Shown in pieces: positions 10,538-21,652 of a DNA stretch of 64,000 nt (within the stretch, counting starts at the first letter, position 1; every line of letters begins with the position of its first letter). Origin of the DNA: Paramyrothecium sp. XJ0827 (lineage: Eukaryota; Ascomycota; Sordariomycetes; Hypocreales; Stachybotryaceae); contig JAJFPB010000008.1 in NCBI GenBank assembly GCA_020881915.1, forward strand, positions 868,001-932,000. Reading direction: 5' to 3'. Made by a program: the position numbers and the translations under genes. A model generated the notes under the pieces. That model saw only the letters and a list, made by a program, of their open reading frames with translations, was not told the origin of the DNA and ran no database searches.

Positions 10538-12613
10538 TCATATCCTGACAATTTCCACCCGCGCCCTCCTGAAGACTTCGTGACTGACCATGCCATCCTT
10601 GGCGTTGTCGCCGGCGCTCGGCGGGTGCAGCGTCATGCGCGCATACGTGCCCGCGCCGCGCCGTTTCGACAAGAGGCCCGGGTTGATGATGAGAACGGAC
10701 TCGACGACCTGGATTTGCATGTGAGACTCGGAACTCACGCGTAGACAGCGTCTTTTGGGGGGTGGGGAAGATGACATACCTCGGCGAATGGGGGTAGTGA
10801 GCTCGGGACTACCATGACGTCCGGCCGTACGCTCACCATCTCACCTAGCTTCAAGTAGCTCACGTCTAACATGGCGCCCGTCGCTAGGCCCTCCTCCGTG
10901 CCCGTCTTCGGCAGCTTCGACCGGTCCGCCGGCGGGAACACCGGGAAGTAGTGTCGCTGCTCCACCAGGTATCGGCCCAGCCTGGCCTTGAGGTCGCCGC
11001 CGCCCTTGATGACTTCCTCGCTGCGCAGCTCGTACAGCACGTCGTGGCTCGAGACGCCCAGGACCATCTCGTTGACGGACAGCGTGATGGGGTTGGTGAA
11101 TATGCGCGCGGCCTTGGGCAGGCCGAGCATCTTTCGCGACATGATGTCCTGCGGCCAGGAGACGTGCTTGTCGATGACGTCGCGGACCGAAGGGATGAGG
11201 ATGATGGTGATGTGTGGGTTGGAGGTTGCGAGTTGGTTCAGCGCGGGCGCGAAGAGGTACTTGAAGACAGTGTTCATGTTGGCGGTGTCGGGATCTTGCA
11301 TGGCTTCGTCAGGCAGGTCAAAGTCGCCGGTTGCGATTAGTGGATGGTCAATGTCGATGAAGGGCCCGGTCAATACTAGGGCATCAGCGAACGTATCCGC
11401 AGCCTGGCTGCAGAGGGCATGCAGTGGCTCAAAATCCAAGTTGTCATCTGCGGTGTACGGCCCAGAGGCATAGAGGATGTTGAGCGGACTTGGTTCCGCA
11501 TCTGAATCCATAGCGTCCGGACCGCCCCTGAGCCTCTCCCGGTGCGCCTCTAGAGCCGGGAGTGTTGAGGCGGCTCCGGGCAGCAAGGGAATATCTAATA
11601 TCTCGTTTACGACGAACTCGTTGCCAGACGCGTTGCTACCCTTCAGGGCCACGATTTGCCCGGGGAAAAAGCTCCAGTTGCGAATCTTGTCCATCTTCAG
11701 CGGTATCCGGAAGCCCATCCCCGTGCGCCGTGAGGTTTCAAGAACCAGCGACGCCACATTGAGCTTGCCCTCTGAGGAATCTGAGGCGATGCGGCCCACG
11801 GCCACGATCTCAGAAGTGCTCTGGCTAGCCGCGCTACCAAACGCAGAGTCTTCTATGCTGTGGTATTCTTGCACGGCAACCATGAATTCGTCGATCCTGT
11901 CGTCCAGGATCTCGCTAGCCTCCGAGAGCTTCATGGCCAGAGGCCGGTAGCCCATCTTCTTCATCTCGGATGCGGGGACAACCTTGACTCTCGGTTCGGG
12001 GAAGGGGGCGATGGGTGGCTCAGCCGTGGGAACGTCGTTGTTCAGAATCTCCACGACTTGACCGGGATTCGCTCGATCGTTGAAGGAAGAAGCACTGGAG
12101 AAGGTCAGTCAGGGGGCAGAGCAGAGGGAGCTGCCTTGCTTACGGTAGTCCGTTTGCTTTCAACTGGTCAGCCATGCCTCCGGCAGGCGAGCTGCTGATG
12201 CCCGCGCCAGTCGTTTCTATCTTTCTTTTCAGCGCGCTCCCACTGCCAGGAATCCTCGAAAGCCTCCCCCCGGTCGCAGGCGTGCTGGGAACCAATCCGT
12301 CAAGCATGCCGAAGACATCGCCGCCCTTGGCGCTGGCCTTGGGAGTCGCCGCGACCTTCCTCTCCGGCTTGACCTGGGCCTGTCGGTGGCTCTTCTCCAG
12401 GGCATCCTGGATGTTCTGCTTCAGGTTCCGCACCGCGCTCAGGGACACGGATTGGGCATCGAGGTCTAGCTTGATGCAGTACGACTCCCACTTGAAGAAG
12501 AGGTCCTCGGCCGAGAGGTTGTGCAGCCGCATGATCGACTCGAGCTCGGTTTTGACATCTTGCTCCAGTGGCTTGTTTGGAGAGAAGCGTGACTCTAGTT
12601 CTGCGTCTGCCAT
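10538..12613 (-). CDS. POL12: DNA polymerase alpha subunit B (Pol12/POLA2)
   Basis: Non-catalytic B subunit of the DNA polymerase alpha-primase complex, which starts Okazaki fragments; nuclear. Three exons on the minus strand, 12613-12144, 12094-10780 and 10708-10538, give 651 residues. The N-terminal helical domain (residues 1-80, ELESIMRLHNLSAEDLFFKWESYC) is the region that in the family contacts partners. A linker with possible Cdk-type SP/TP sites follows (about 95-150). Then come the OB fold (about 230-330) and the phosphoesterase-like domain (370-650) with LVLTGPFIDIDHPLI and IILIPSVRD strands. The B-subunit fold has lost the metal-binding residues of true phosphoesterases. The last exon restores VVESVLIINPGLLSKRRGAGTYA-type family sequence. 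The ATG at 12613 is chosen because upstream in-frame sequence is not conserved-looking. Confidence 0.93.
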
Positions 12614-13227
12614 GGCGGGCAGTTGTCTGAAGAATTGGAAGTTGTATGCGCCAGCGACTATGTCATGCAATTGGCGTAGACGTCACGCACATGAGATACT
12701 GGGAATGGCCGTGGCGACGGGTTTCTCAAGTTAAGCAGTGGGGTTATCATCAAAGACGACGCGAGTGAGACGCGTTTTGGCCAAAGCGCGTTAAGTGCCT
12801 ACACTCTACACCATCTCAGGCGGATGACCGACGTAAATAAGGTAAGGTACCTAGGAAGGTACTTGGTGGCCCCACTGTGTGGCCTGCTCGATAAAACAAC
12901 AGCTACAGTATGAGGTAGTCCCTGTGCTCTGTAGTCTTTGCTTTACCGTAATTTCGTCGGAGCCAAATGATGAAGAGAATGCCAAAGCGGTAAATAAGAT
13001 AATGGTTTCTTCTACTATAAATCCCTTTTGAGCAAAGCTAAATAAACAATTCCTCATGTTTGCCAGCGGGGGATCTTTTCTAGATACCCAGCTATTCCTT
13101 CTAACGCCGAATTAAAAGCAATCAATCATGGCATCATGCCCGGATCCTGTTCAACTCCGTGCTATGCTAAAACCGTGTCTGGTTCGAATCACCGTTGGTT
13201 ACACTCTCACAAATAGTCTGGTTGACG
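12614..13227. other. Intergenic region upstream of POL12
   Basis: Holds the promoter of the polymerase alpha B-subunit gene and the 3' end of the Ams2/Spt21-like gene. A GGTAAGGTACC-type hairpin element lies at 12839-12866. A tRNA-like B-box sequence near 13181 is not accompanied by a cloverleaf. The 12880-13120 part is A+T-rich. No gene is seen. Confidence 0.5.
12839..12866. repeat. GGTAAGGTACC-type intergenic element
   Basis: Contains GGTAAGGTACCTAGGAAGGTAC, a member of the short repeat family seen at several other intergenic places in this window. Here the inverted symmetry is weak. Confidence 0.45.
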
Positions 13228-16200
13228 CTAAATTTCCTTCTTCACGTCTGCCATATCAACAGAATGCTCAACATCCCATTGCGCCCACATAGTGGCAGAT
13301 GCATTGTAATCGAAGCTGAGCATGGTCCCCTTAGGTGGTGAACTCGGCATGATTGCATCAGTACTGAGAAGGTTGCCGAAGTCGATGAGCGCAGCGTCAC
13401 GCGCGTCGAGTCCCTCCAGCGCGGGCAGACTGCTCAAATCAAGCTCGTGGTCGCCGAGCCCAAAGCCGTTAGGCTCCGAGAGCATCTGATTTATCGTACG
13501 GCTCAGTGGAGAGTCGAACACGTTGTCAAAACTGACCTGGTTGTTTCGAGGGCTTCGCCTGACAGATTGTGGTGTCCTCGTGGGAGTTCGCTGGAACAGC
13601 GCCTGCCGAACTGGAGAAGCCAGGGAACGTGAGGCCGAGGCCCGGATGGACCGGGAGACGCTCCTCGTGACTGGGCGGTGGTTGGGTGTAGATCTAGTAG
13701 GCGTCTTGAAGAGGTTTGTAGGTGATTTGTCTTTTGGGGGTGGCGTGGAGGGACGCGCGACTGCTGGGCTGCGGAACAGAGCTTCCAAGTCATCATGGCC
13801 TCCGATCGTGGCATCGATATCCACCATCAATGCATTCTCCTTATCGCTCGCCGGTTCCTTGTGCGATCGATACTCGGTCTGCATGATATTGATGTGTAGC
13901 TCTCCCAATGCCCTCGGAATATCATCCTTTTTTGGCGATGGGAACAGCACTCGACGTGTGGTGCCGAGCTGTTCGTCCAGCTCAATATCGATTGGGCTCT
14001 TCGCCGTCCCGTCACCTCGCGAGTGCGTGGAGCCGGGATTCGATCTTGGCTGGTCATTGACAGTTGTGGCTTCGTCAATCGATGCCATATATGGCAACTG
14101 TTGGCTACTTTCGCCAGATGACCTGTCGGGCTCTCGCGCGGTTCCCACCAGGCCGGGAGAAGACGGCTCAACCGGTCCTAAGGCATCAGTGGGGAGATAG
14201 GCCTCTGAGGTCAGCATAGAAGCCGGATCACTCTTAGTGCGTGCTTTCTTCGACCGCGAGTTTCCCAAAACACCCCCACGCCTTCGTCGCTCCTGCCCTC
14301 GTCGTGAAGCATCCTTTTCCCAACGATCCTGAGGCCGATGGGCATTGTTCTTCGAAAGCCAGATCCCGCAGGGATTACAAAGCACAAGCTCTTGCCAAGT
14401 GCTACGATCGTCACTAGAGCACAAGCTCTTCTTGATGACCCGGTGGAGAGTCGGCTTGTTCTCGTCGTCACGTCTTAGAATCTCAACAGCGGTGATTTTA
14501 CCCGGCTTCTCAGAAAACTCAACATCCTCTGGAGCACCTTCGACCTCTTTGACCCAAATCTTGCGCCAGGTAGGTGTTTCAATGGACCCGCAATTGCTGC
14601 AGAACGGGGGCATCTCCCCGTTATTGATTGCTTCCTCCAGTCTCTGTTTGATTGCGAACTTTTTCACTATGTTCTTGTTACTCGTCCTACCCATGGGGGG
14701 TGACGATGGAGGGGGCGGCAACCGTGCTTCGGACAGGCTGGTATCGGTGACTATCGGAGGCGCGGGTCCGACCGGATCACTTGCGGGTATTGGTAAACAG
14801 AGTGGCCCTGTAGAAGCCGACCTGCGAATAGCGGCTGCGGCTGCTGTCTTGGGGCGCTCTGTCTCTGCACGTGTACATTGGGAAAGTGACGAGGGCCCAG
14901 CCGGCTCGCTGGCGGGAATTGATGGCAAGGCAAGGGGGCCGGCTGACTGTGAGCGGCTCAGTTGACGGGGTGGCCTCGGCTTCGCATTCGAAGGCTTGGG
15001 TTGGGAAGGTTTTGATGTGGTGTTTGGAAGCGGCTGCTTTGTGGATGGTGTGACTTCTGGCAAGGATGCATCTAAAGGCTCCGAGGGTTGATGGGACGGG
15101 GCTGTATCGTTGTTTAGAAAGGGTTGCAATCCAGATGGCTCCGCTTCTGGCATAGAAACCGAGGACACTTCTCGCTGGAGCTTTGGGGCGACAAAGTCGT
15201 TCAGAAATGACTGTTCGTTCATGGATTCATCATCTGGCATTGATAGGAATGAGCAATCGTTGGCCTGTATCAAGGCAGCCTCACGAAAGGGCCGCGTGTT
15301 CATTTCCTCAGCTTCATGAGTTGAAATAATCGAAACTTCCTTGCTGAGGGTTGCTTGGCTGGTAGGATTTTGAGCGGGCTCAGTTGCGGGCATTGGGCTG
15401 ATGGATTTCTCGACGGCGTCAGTTGTAGGTGGAGGCGTCGGTCCTTGAGCTTGAGGGGACCGCGGTCGAGGCCTTTTTTCACATCGGGGGCGAGAGCCGC
15501 CTGCAACGCTATCCAGTGTCAGAGGAGGTAGCGGTGGCGTATCGACTTTCCGTGATGGTGCAGGAGCTTGGCGGGACATCTTATAGCCCTTTATCTGAAC
15601 CATGTCTTGTCCATTAGGGCCATCTTGCATTTGAAAGACTTGGAATGGTGCACGAGCCGAGTTTGTCGCGACGGTAGGCTTACGGGCTGCACTATAAGCA
15701 GGCACGGATTCCTCCAGAGGGGCCAACGGTTCTCCACCGAACAACTCATTCATGTCAGCCGTGCTGTAGCTACTGTCTTGTGGCATCTGAGGAGCGGGCA
15801 TGGGTGGAAGTATCGGACTCGAGGGAGGCAGGCTTGACCTCGAAAACGGCATTGTTCGCGGCACTGGTGGGGAAGAACCAATATCTCCTGGACTGTCCTC
15901 AGAATATGCCGGCGTTGGTGCCAGAGACTCTGGTGATCGACCGTCCTCCTGACTCGGAGACAGAGCTGGTAATGGGTCAGGGTACGGTCCTGGGAGTAGC
16001 GGAGCCTGATCCTGGCTCATGGTTGATTGCCGTCGAATCTTCTGTGCTATGGGACGTCCTAAAGGGACGGAAGCGGATCCATCAGGAACGGGAGTCGGCG
16101 CTCGGGGAACCTCTTGAAGGTGGCTCGCCGTCTTTGCCTGGGGGTTCGTGGCGACCGGTCGGAACGTTCGAATTGAACCTGAAGTACTGGCTGCTACTCT

Positions 16201-17290
16201 GAGCGAGTCGTGGCCAGCGCCGAAAGTGTTGATTGAAGCCTTGTCCACTTGCGTAGTCTTTGCCCGCTTTTTCGCAGGGCCCTCCTCACCTTCGGTCCCA
16301 TCTTCATAGCCCGATGTGTTGCCCTCCACGGGCTTTTTTCGCGGTCTGCCACGAGGACGACCAGTTGGCGGCTTGCGCCTAGATGGCCTGTTAGATGTTC
16401 GACTAGAAGGCCGCGAAGACGCTGCTGGCGGCATCTGAACCTGGAACTCAACCAAGGTCGGGGTCATCCTGGAGGCTTCTTGCGAGGCTGGTGCTAGTTG
16501 TGATAGATTGGATGATTCCCTTTGAGGTGCGGCTGGCTGATGACCACGAGAAGGTGCAGGAGAGGCAACTCGGGAATTCGCGGTAGGCTGGCCAATTTGA
16601 GGGTTGCTTGCGATGAACGAATTCCATTCTGCCGCGCCTGTGGGGGTCATGGCCATCTCCATAGGTTGGGGGACATGGTGTGACTGTGGAATCTCGACGC
16701 GATGTATTTCAGGCCGATGGATTTTGGCAGCAGCGGTGAGCTTCAGCCGAACCTCCAGAGTTTCTCGGTTGCCACGACCGAAAACGCCAAGGATGTTTTT
16801 CGTGACGCGGCCAGTCACGAGCTTTGGCTCTTCCGTGGTCGCGTTCTGCTCTATAAATTCAACAACCCAAGACAACATGCCCTGACCCACCAGGGGCGTG
16901 TCAGGCTCTGAGTAATCGAGTGCGTAGATCGTGTAATCGCCGTCCTGTCCAGCTAGCTCGGGGCTGCAGTCGGTAATGGCCTGAACGCATGTTCGAAGAT
17001 CGACGACTCCGATGGTATTTGCTTCGTCGAGTGCAACGGTTTGCACCTCAATGGGATGAGGGTATCGGGCGAGGCAATTAACCTTGCTTTCCTTGTCGAA
17101 AGTGTAGTGAACCTTCACTGTGCTCAGAGTCAGAATTTGCGTGAGGTCAACCAATGGCAGGAGTGTCTATCATACAGCCCATATTCCTGGTCTGAACGCC
17201 AGGCTCTTCGTGATCGCGAGCAACTGGCGTCTCTTGCTGGCTGTTGCCGTGCCAGCCGCCCCTAGGAGCAGTGGGCATCGGAGACGCCAT
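13228..17290 (-). CDS. Ams2/Spt21-type GATA zinc-finger regulator
   Basis: Two exons on the minus strand, 17290-17176 and 17117-13228, give 1334 residues. The 58-base intron (GTATGA donor, CTGAC branch, CACAG acceptor) joins exon 1 directly to the conserved LKVHYTFD strand. Residues 38-150 resemble the Ams2/Spt21 N-terminal domain. A central region of about 700 residues is disordered, with AT-hook-like PTGRPRGRPRKK near residue 240. A GATA-type finger has CSNC at 878-881 and CNPC at 952-955, so about 70 residues separate the cysteine pairs instead of the usual 17-20. A TLxR-x-VSR-rich tail follows. S. pombe Ams2 and yeast Spt21 promote histone gene expression, and Ams2 also CENP-A loading; a similar nuclear role is inferred here. 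An alternative start at 17154 without the intron would break the N-terminal domain. Confidence 0.82.
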
Positions 17291-18810
17291 GGCGGTAGCT
17301 CCCTTCAAGGCAAATATACAAGCTGGCGGCGTTGAACCAGGCTCGAGATGGCCCAAGGGGAGCACCGGTTAGCAAGATTGATCACGTACTGAGGGTTGTG
17401 GTGTTTTGGCGTTGGTTGAAAATTGGAGACGTGAAGCCGGCAGTTGAAATTGGATCGAGTGTGTTGTATAGGTACCCCGGCATCAAATCGGGAGGCGGGC
17501 GGCTTGGTCGTGACGCGACAATCCCACCGCTCGAGGCGCGTTCGCGATGTGGATCTACCACTTAAAACCCAGGCGCGAGAACCTGTGCAACGACGCGACC
17601 CAATGAAGAGGCCAGACGTGGGGAACAATGCAGGGAACGTAAAGAAGGGATACGGGACGCAAACGCAGAAAGATAAAAGAAAGTTGAAACCAGAGATTCG
17701 CACTCGACTGGGACACAGGTTTATGTTTGCCGTAACAGGGTTTGCTTTGCGGAGATTCTGGTGATGGAGGAGCGTGTAAGTCAGGACAAAGAGGGATGTA
17801 ACCGGCAGCCACCGGCAGTATGAGAAGGTACTTCGCGCAAGAGCGCCTGGGGGGTGACGTGACGGGGAAGCCAGGGTCGTGATTTAGCGCGGAAAGCAGA
17901 TGCAGAAGCAGGAAAAAGCAAGCCACCGAGCTGTGCCACAGCGGATGGGCCTAGCTTAGCCCCACCTGCCTGTTCTGGGGGCAACAACCGAAGTCTGTTG
18001 GTTGGCCGGGTTGCCGCTTATGGACGAAGCCAAAGCACTGTTTTAAGGTACTGTCCTGCAAGGGCGTTGTGTTCTGCTTATCTCCCTCTCCCTTCTCGTT
18101 GCTCGAATATATGACGAAAGACGGACCGTTCGTTCGTACGTAAGCAGACCGGCTTTGTCTCTGATAAGTTGGGTGGGTCATGAGCACTCGGATGGTGGTG
18201 TGAAGGAGGCCCCGGATTGTCCACCAAGTCGACTTATACTCGGACTTTGGCTCACACAACTCCGGCGCCTGGCCAATGACTCTCCGGTTCAAGAAGAGCA
18301 ATACGCAGAAAGAAATGAGGCGAGGATGCCGGTTCACCGTGTCCCTGCCGCCGAGCGGTGGGTTCTCGCTGCCTTTATACTTTCCGGAGAGCGAAGTCGT
18401 ACTCGATCGTCTTTGTCTGCCACCGAGTCCCGTGACCTCTTGTCTCGGCTCTAGGCTCCCATCTTCACCCCTCCATCACCGTCCTGCCCATCACTTTTAT
18501 CCAATAAATGAGGTCGTAATGTGACTAGTTTTAGGACGACTTACGCCCCCCTTTCAAAGGTTTTTTTCCTCCAGAAAAATGAGAGTTTTTGCCCCCCTCG
18601 TCAACCCCCCACGCCCCCATGTGAATGAAGCACCTACGCGCAAAACAGCACATTCACACTACCTATCAAGTCCTCAACCATGTTCGTGGAAATGATTTCC
18701 AGTTCTCTTCTATAGACACAAGCGACGCAACGCAGCTAGCATAGTCGTCATTCTACTATACAAATGTGATTTTTTCCTGTCTCCCGACATCCATCCACCA
18801 TGTAGTATTT
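17291..18810. other. Intergenic region upstream of the GATA-factor gene
   Basis: About 1.5 kb between the 5' end of the Ams2/Spt21-like gene and the 3' end of the hydroxyisobutyryl-CoA hydrolase gene. It has pyrimidine-rich minus-strand segments near 17600-17760 and C runs near 18545-18615. Open frames on both strands overlap one another and show no domain, so I call no gene. Confidence 0.5.
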
Positions 18811-20441
18811 TTACAGTTTGCTGTTAGGGTCTGATTCTCCAGCCAAGTTTTGAGCCGCTTCTTCAGACGATTGTTGGACACGTTCCTCAGAGAGCCACTT
18901 GACCTGGCCTGCACTATCGACTGTTGTCTTCCTGCCGATAATTTCGTTCACGACCTCCTTGATACCCTGGCGGCCACCCCTCGACGAGATGATGTTGTGC
19001 GCCAGCTCTTTGCGAGTGAAAGTGTTGTTGCGGATCACCGACTCGATCTCTCGTTCCGTAGGCACACCGATAGACTGGTGAGGGTACTCAGAGTAGGTGC
19101 GGTTGGTGAAAAGCTCAATCGGCGCCTTGTCCTCGAATTCGAAAAAAGGCTGTGACACGTCCGCGTCTGCTGGGATCGCCTCGAGCGACTCGGGCTGCCA
19201 CTTGGGCGTCTCCTTGCGCACGAGCAGGGACGTTACACCCTCCGTGAAGTCAGGGTGCTGCATGAACTTCCTCGCAATCTGGTACTCCTTGACAAAAGCA
19301 TCGGCAATGTCCCAGTTGCCACCTTGGCGCATCTGCCTCAGGGCCACATGCACTGCCGTGGGAGAGCGCTTGTGCAGCGTGTCGAGCTGCTTCCGCGCCC
19401 ACTCCTCCGTCTCACCCCGCTCGGCCTCCAAGGCAGCAATGATGTCAGCCACAGTGTCCTTGGCGAAGCACCTGTCGATTGCCTCGCGCACACCTCCGCT
19501 CAGCTGCATAGGCTGATCATATGGCAGGCCAGTGGAGAACTCTTCCAGCGTGCCGTTGATCGACACGAGGCGCTGCGCGAGCGGTTCATCGTCCCTGAAG
19601 CGGAGTTCTGCGAGGCGAGCCTCAACATCCGGCAGGCTGCTCGAGTGCAGGTAATGCGTGGCGATACCAGAGTAGAAGACATTGGCGCCGGTGAGCCTCT
19701 CACTGGTAAGAGCGAGGTAAGTTCCGACAGCACCATTCATGCGAGGCAGGAAGAAGGATGCTCCCACATCGGGGAAGAAGCCGATGGTGGTCTCGGGCAT
19801 GGCGAAGACGGTCCTCTCGGTCGCAATTCTGAAGGGTGCGTGCACGCTAAGTCCGACGCCGCCGCCCATGGTGATGCCATCCATGAAAGCAATGTAAGGC
19901 TTCTCGTACGTGGCGATGTAGTGATCGAGCTGGTATTCGCGTGCGAAGTACTCTGCCGACTTTTCCCATCCATCTTTGCTCTCCTGGTTGTATTTGGCGA
20001 GGGCAGCAACATCACCGCCTGCGCAAAGAGCCTTCTCCCCAGAACCCTTGAGCAGAACGATGTTGGCGATGCTCGACTTCTCCCATTCGATAAGTCTGGG
20101 GACGATCTTCCGGATCATCGAGGTATTGAGGGAGTGCAGCTTCTTTGGCCGGTTGAGGATGATGGATCGGAGGCCATACTGGCTCTGGAAAACGACGTCG
20201 TTGGCCTCGTCGCCAGGCTGTTCCCTGATCTTGCTAGCTTCGGCAGATAACTAGAGAAGATCAAACGTTAGTCGGCTGGGGGCCAAAGGCGACCACAGGG
20301 CACCGTGGGATCGTCTACCTGTCGAACGTCGGAGCTCAGGGCTTTCGCCTGCTGAGCCATGTTGAAGCTGCTTGTGAAGCTTCGGTAGCTTGCAGCGTTG
20401 GCTGCAACGCCAGCACGAGCTGCAAGGGTTCGAAACGACAT
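18811..20441 (-). CDS. EHD3: 3-hydroxyisobutyryl-CoA hydrolase, mitochondrial
   Basis: Hydrolyses 3-hydroxyisobutyryl-CoA in valine breakdown; a member of the crotonase superfamily. Two exons on the minus strand, 20441-20319 and 20250-18811, give 520 residues. The N-terminus (MSFRTLAARAGVAANAASYR) is Arg/Ala/Ser-rich without acidic residues, as a mitochondrial presequence should be. The crotonase core starts with GLRSIILNRPKKLHSLN. It continues with the oxyanion-hole segments (KALCAGGDV, then MGGGVGLSVH) and the HIBCH signature MPETTIGFFPDVGASFFLPR. The C-terminus matches the fungal form with its extended NPKW/PxR-like region. The donor is GTAGAC, less usual but GT-AG and phase 0. Only 367 bases separate its start from that of the Sm-D2 gene, suggesting a shared divergent promoter. 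Confidence 0.93.
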
Positions 20442-20808
20442 TAGAGAATTCACGATGCGCTCATGCGACCAACATGCGCATCGATCGTGTGGACGTCGCA
20501 AGTTGGAGGAGTGGATGGAGACGAGACGAGTCCAACCGAGCGGCAGTACTTTTCTGTGGTTTCACTGTAGCCGAAATCTTGACCCGAGAGTAGACGCTTG
20601 TACCTGCCGCGCCTGGCGGGCCCGTGCTTGCAGCTGGCACCAGCTGGCAGCATGTTCAGCCTGTCCGCCAAACTCAGATGGCCCCACCACTAGCTCTCTC
20701 TGAACCAATCACATGCATTTGCATCGAACTTTTCGAGCTTCAGAGCTTCAGCCTTGCGTGCGCGACCCGTTCAGTTGGAAGCAACATCACCAGCAGTCGC
20801 TACACAAA
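20442..20808. promoter_or_regulatory. Divergent promoter between HIBCH-like and Sm-D2 genes
   Basis: A 367-base gap between two oppositely transcribed housekeeping genes must carry both promoters and both leaders. No obvious TATA box is seen. An inverted AGCTGGCACCAGCTGGC-like segment near 20632-20650 may be a protein-binding site, but this is only a visual impression. Confidence 0.45.
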
Positions 20809-21399
20809 ATGGCGGACGCAAATATCCAGTGCGTCCTCTTCCAATGCCCCCGTCGGTCATGAGATCTTCGCTGACAGTTGATTAGGGAGCTGCTTACCAA
20901 GCCGCGCTCAGAGCTCACGTTCGTACACACCCTGCCCGCCCCAAACTCAACCTCACCGCGAAGAGGGGACACTGAATGCTGACCTTTGTTATTTCCCCGC
21001 TCGCCAGTGAGTACCAGCTCGCCCAGCTCGAGGAGCATGAGTTCTCTGCCGGGCCCCTGAGCCTGCTTCAGACCGCCGTCCGCTCGCACACCCAGGTCCT
21101 CATCTCCATCCGCAACAACCGCAAGCTCCTTGCCCGCGTCAAGGCCTTCGACCGCCACTGCAACATGGTCCTGGAGAACGTCAAGGAGATGTGGACCGAG
21201 ACGCCCCGGTTAGCCGACGGAAAGAAGGGAAGATCGGTCAACAAGGACAGGTTCATCAGCAAAATGTACGTCGGCCATCTCATCGTTCGGGGACACCGAG
21301 GGCCGTGCCACGAGGGCCGCAGACACCGGAATATGATTGCTGACCCGGGATAATAGGTTCTTGAGAGGCGATAGTGTTATCCTTGTGCTTCTGAGCTGA
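20809..21399 (+). CDS. SMD2: Small nuclear ribonucleoprotein Sm-D2
   Basis: Core Sm-ring protein of the U1, U2, U4 and U5 snRNPs. Four exons, 20809-20828, 20886-20918, 21008-21265 and 21357-21399, give 117 residues, the expected length. The first two exons are very short (20 and 33 bases) and encode [17 protein letters not shown]. The Sm1 motif lies in exon 3 ([31 protein letters not shown]). The Sm2 motif ([17 protein letters not shown]) is split by the last intron. The second intron uses a GTTCGT donor. All joins restore family sequence almost identical to animal Sm-D2. It is fitting that a splicing gene is itself intron-dense, though this is common for the family in fungi. Confidence 0.96.
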
Positions 21400-21652
21400 G
21401 AAAATGTGACGACGAGCGATGGAGGTTGGTTTCTGTTTTTAGGGACGGGGTTGTGCCATCAACTTCTGGGCGAGGCTCAGGTGGACCACAAAGGCGTTGA
21501 AATACTGCTTGCTTTATTCAATCTGAAACCTATTCCCCATGACTACCAAAAGCGCTGTGCCTTTACTCGGGAGCTGATAGTGAAGTTTCTTTTTCCCCCA
21601 ATCCATTTGAACAGTCTTGCCTTACAATTACAGAGACGTGGGCCCGTTATAT

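Noticed and set aside
13140..13215. Possible second tRNA suggested by GGTTCGAATC
   Set aside because: A B-box-like word is present, but there is no A box, no T stem and no acceptor pairing.
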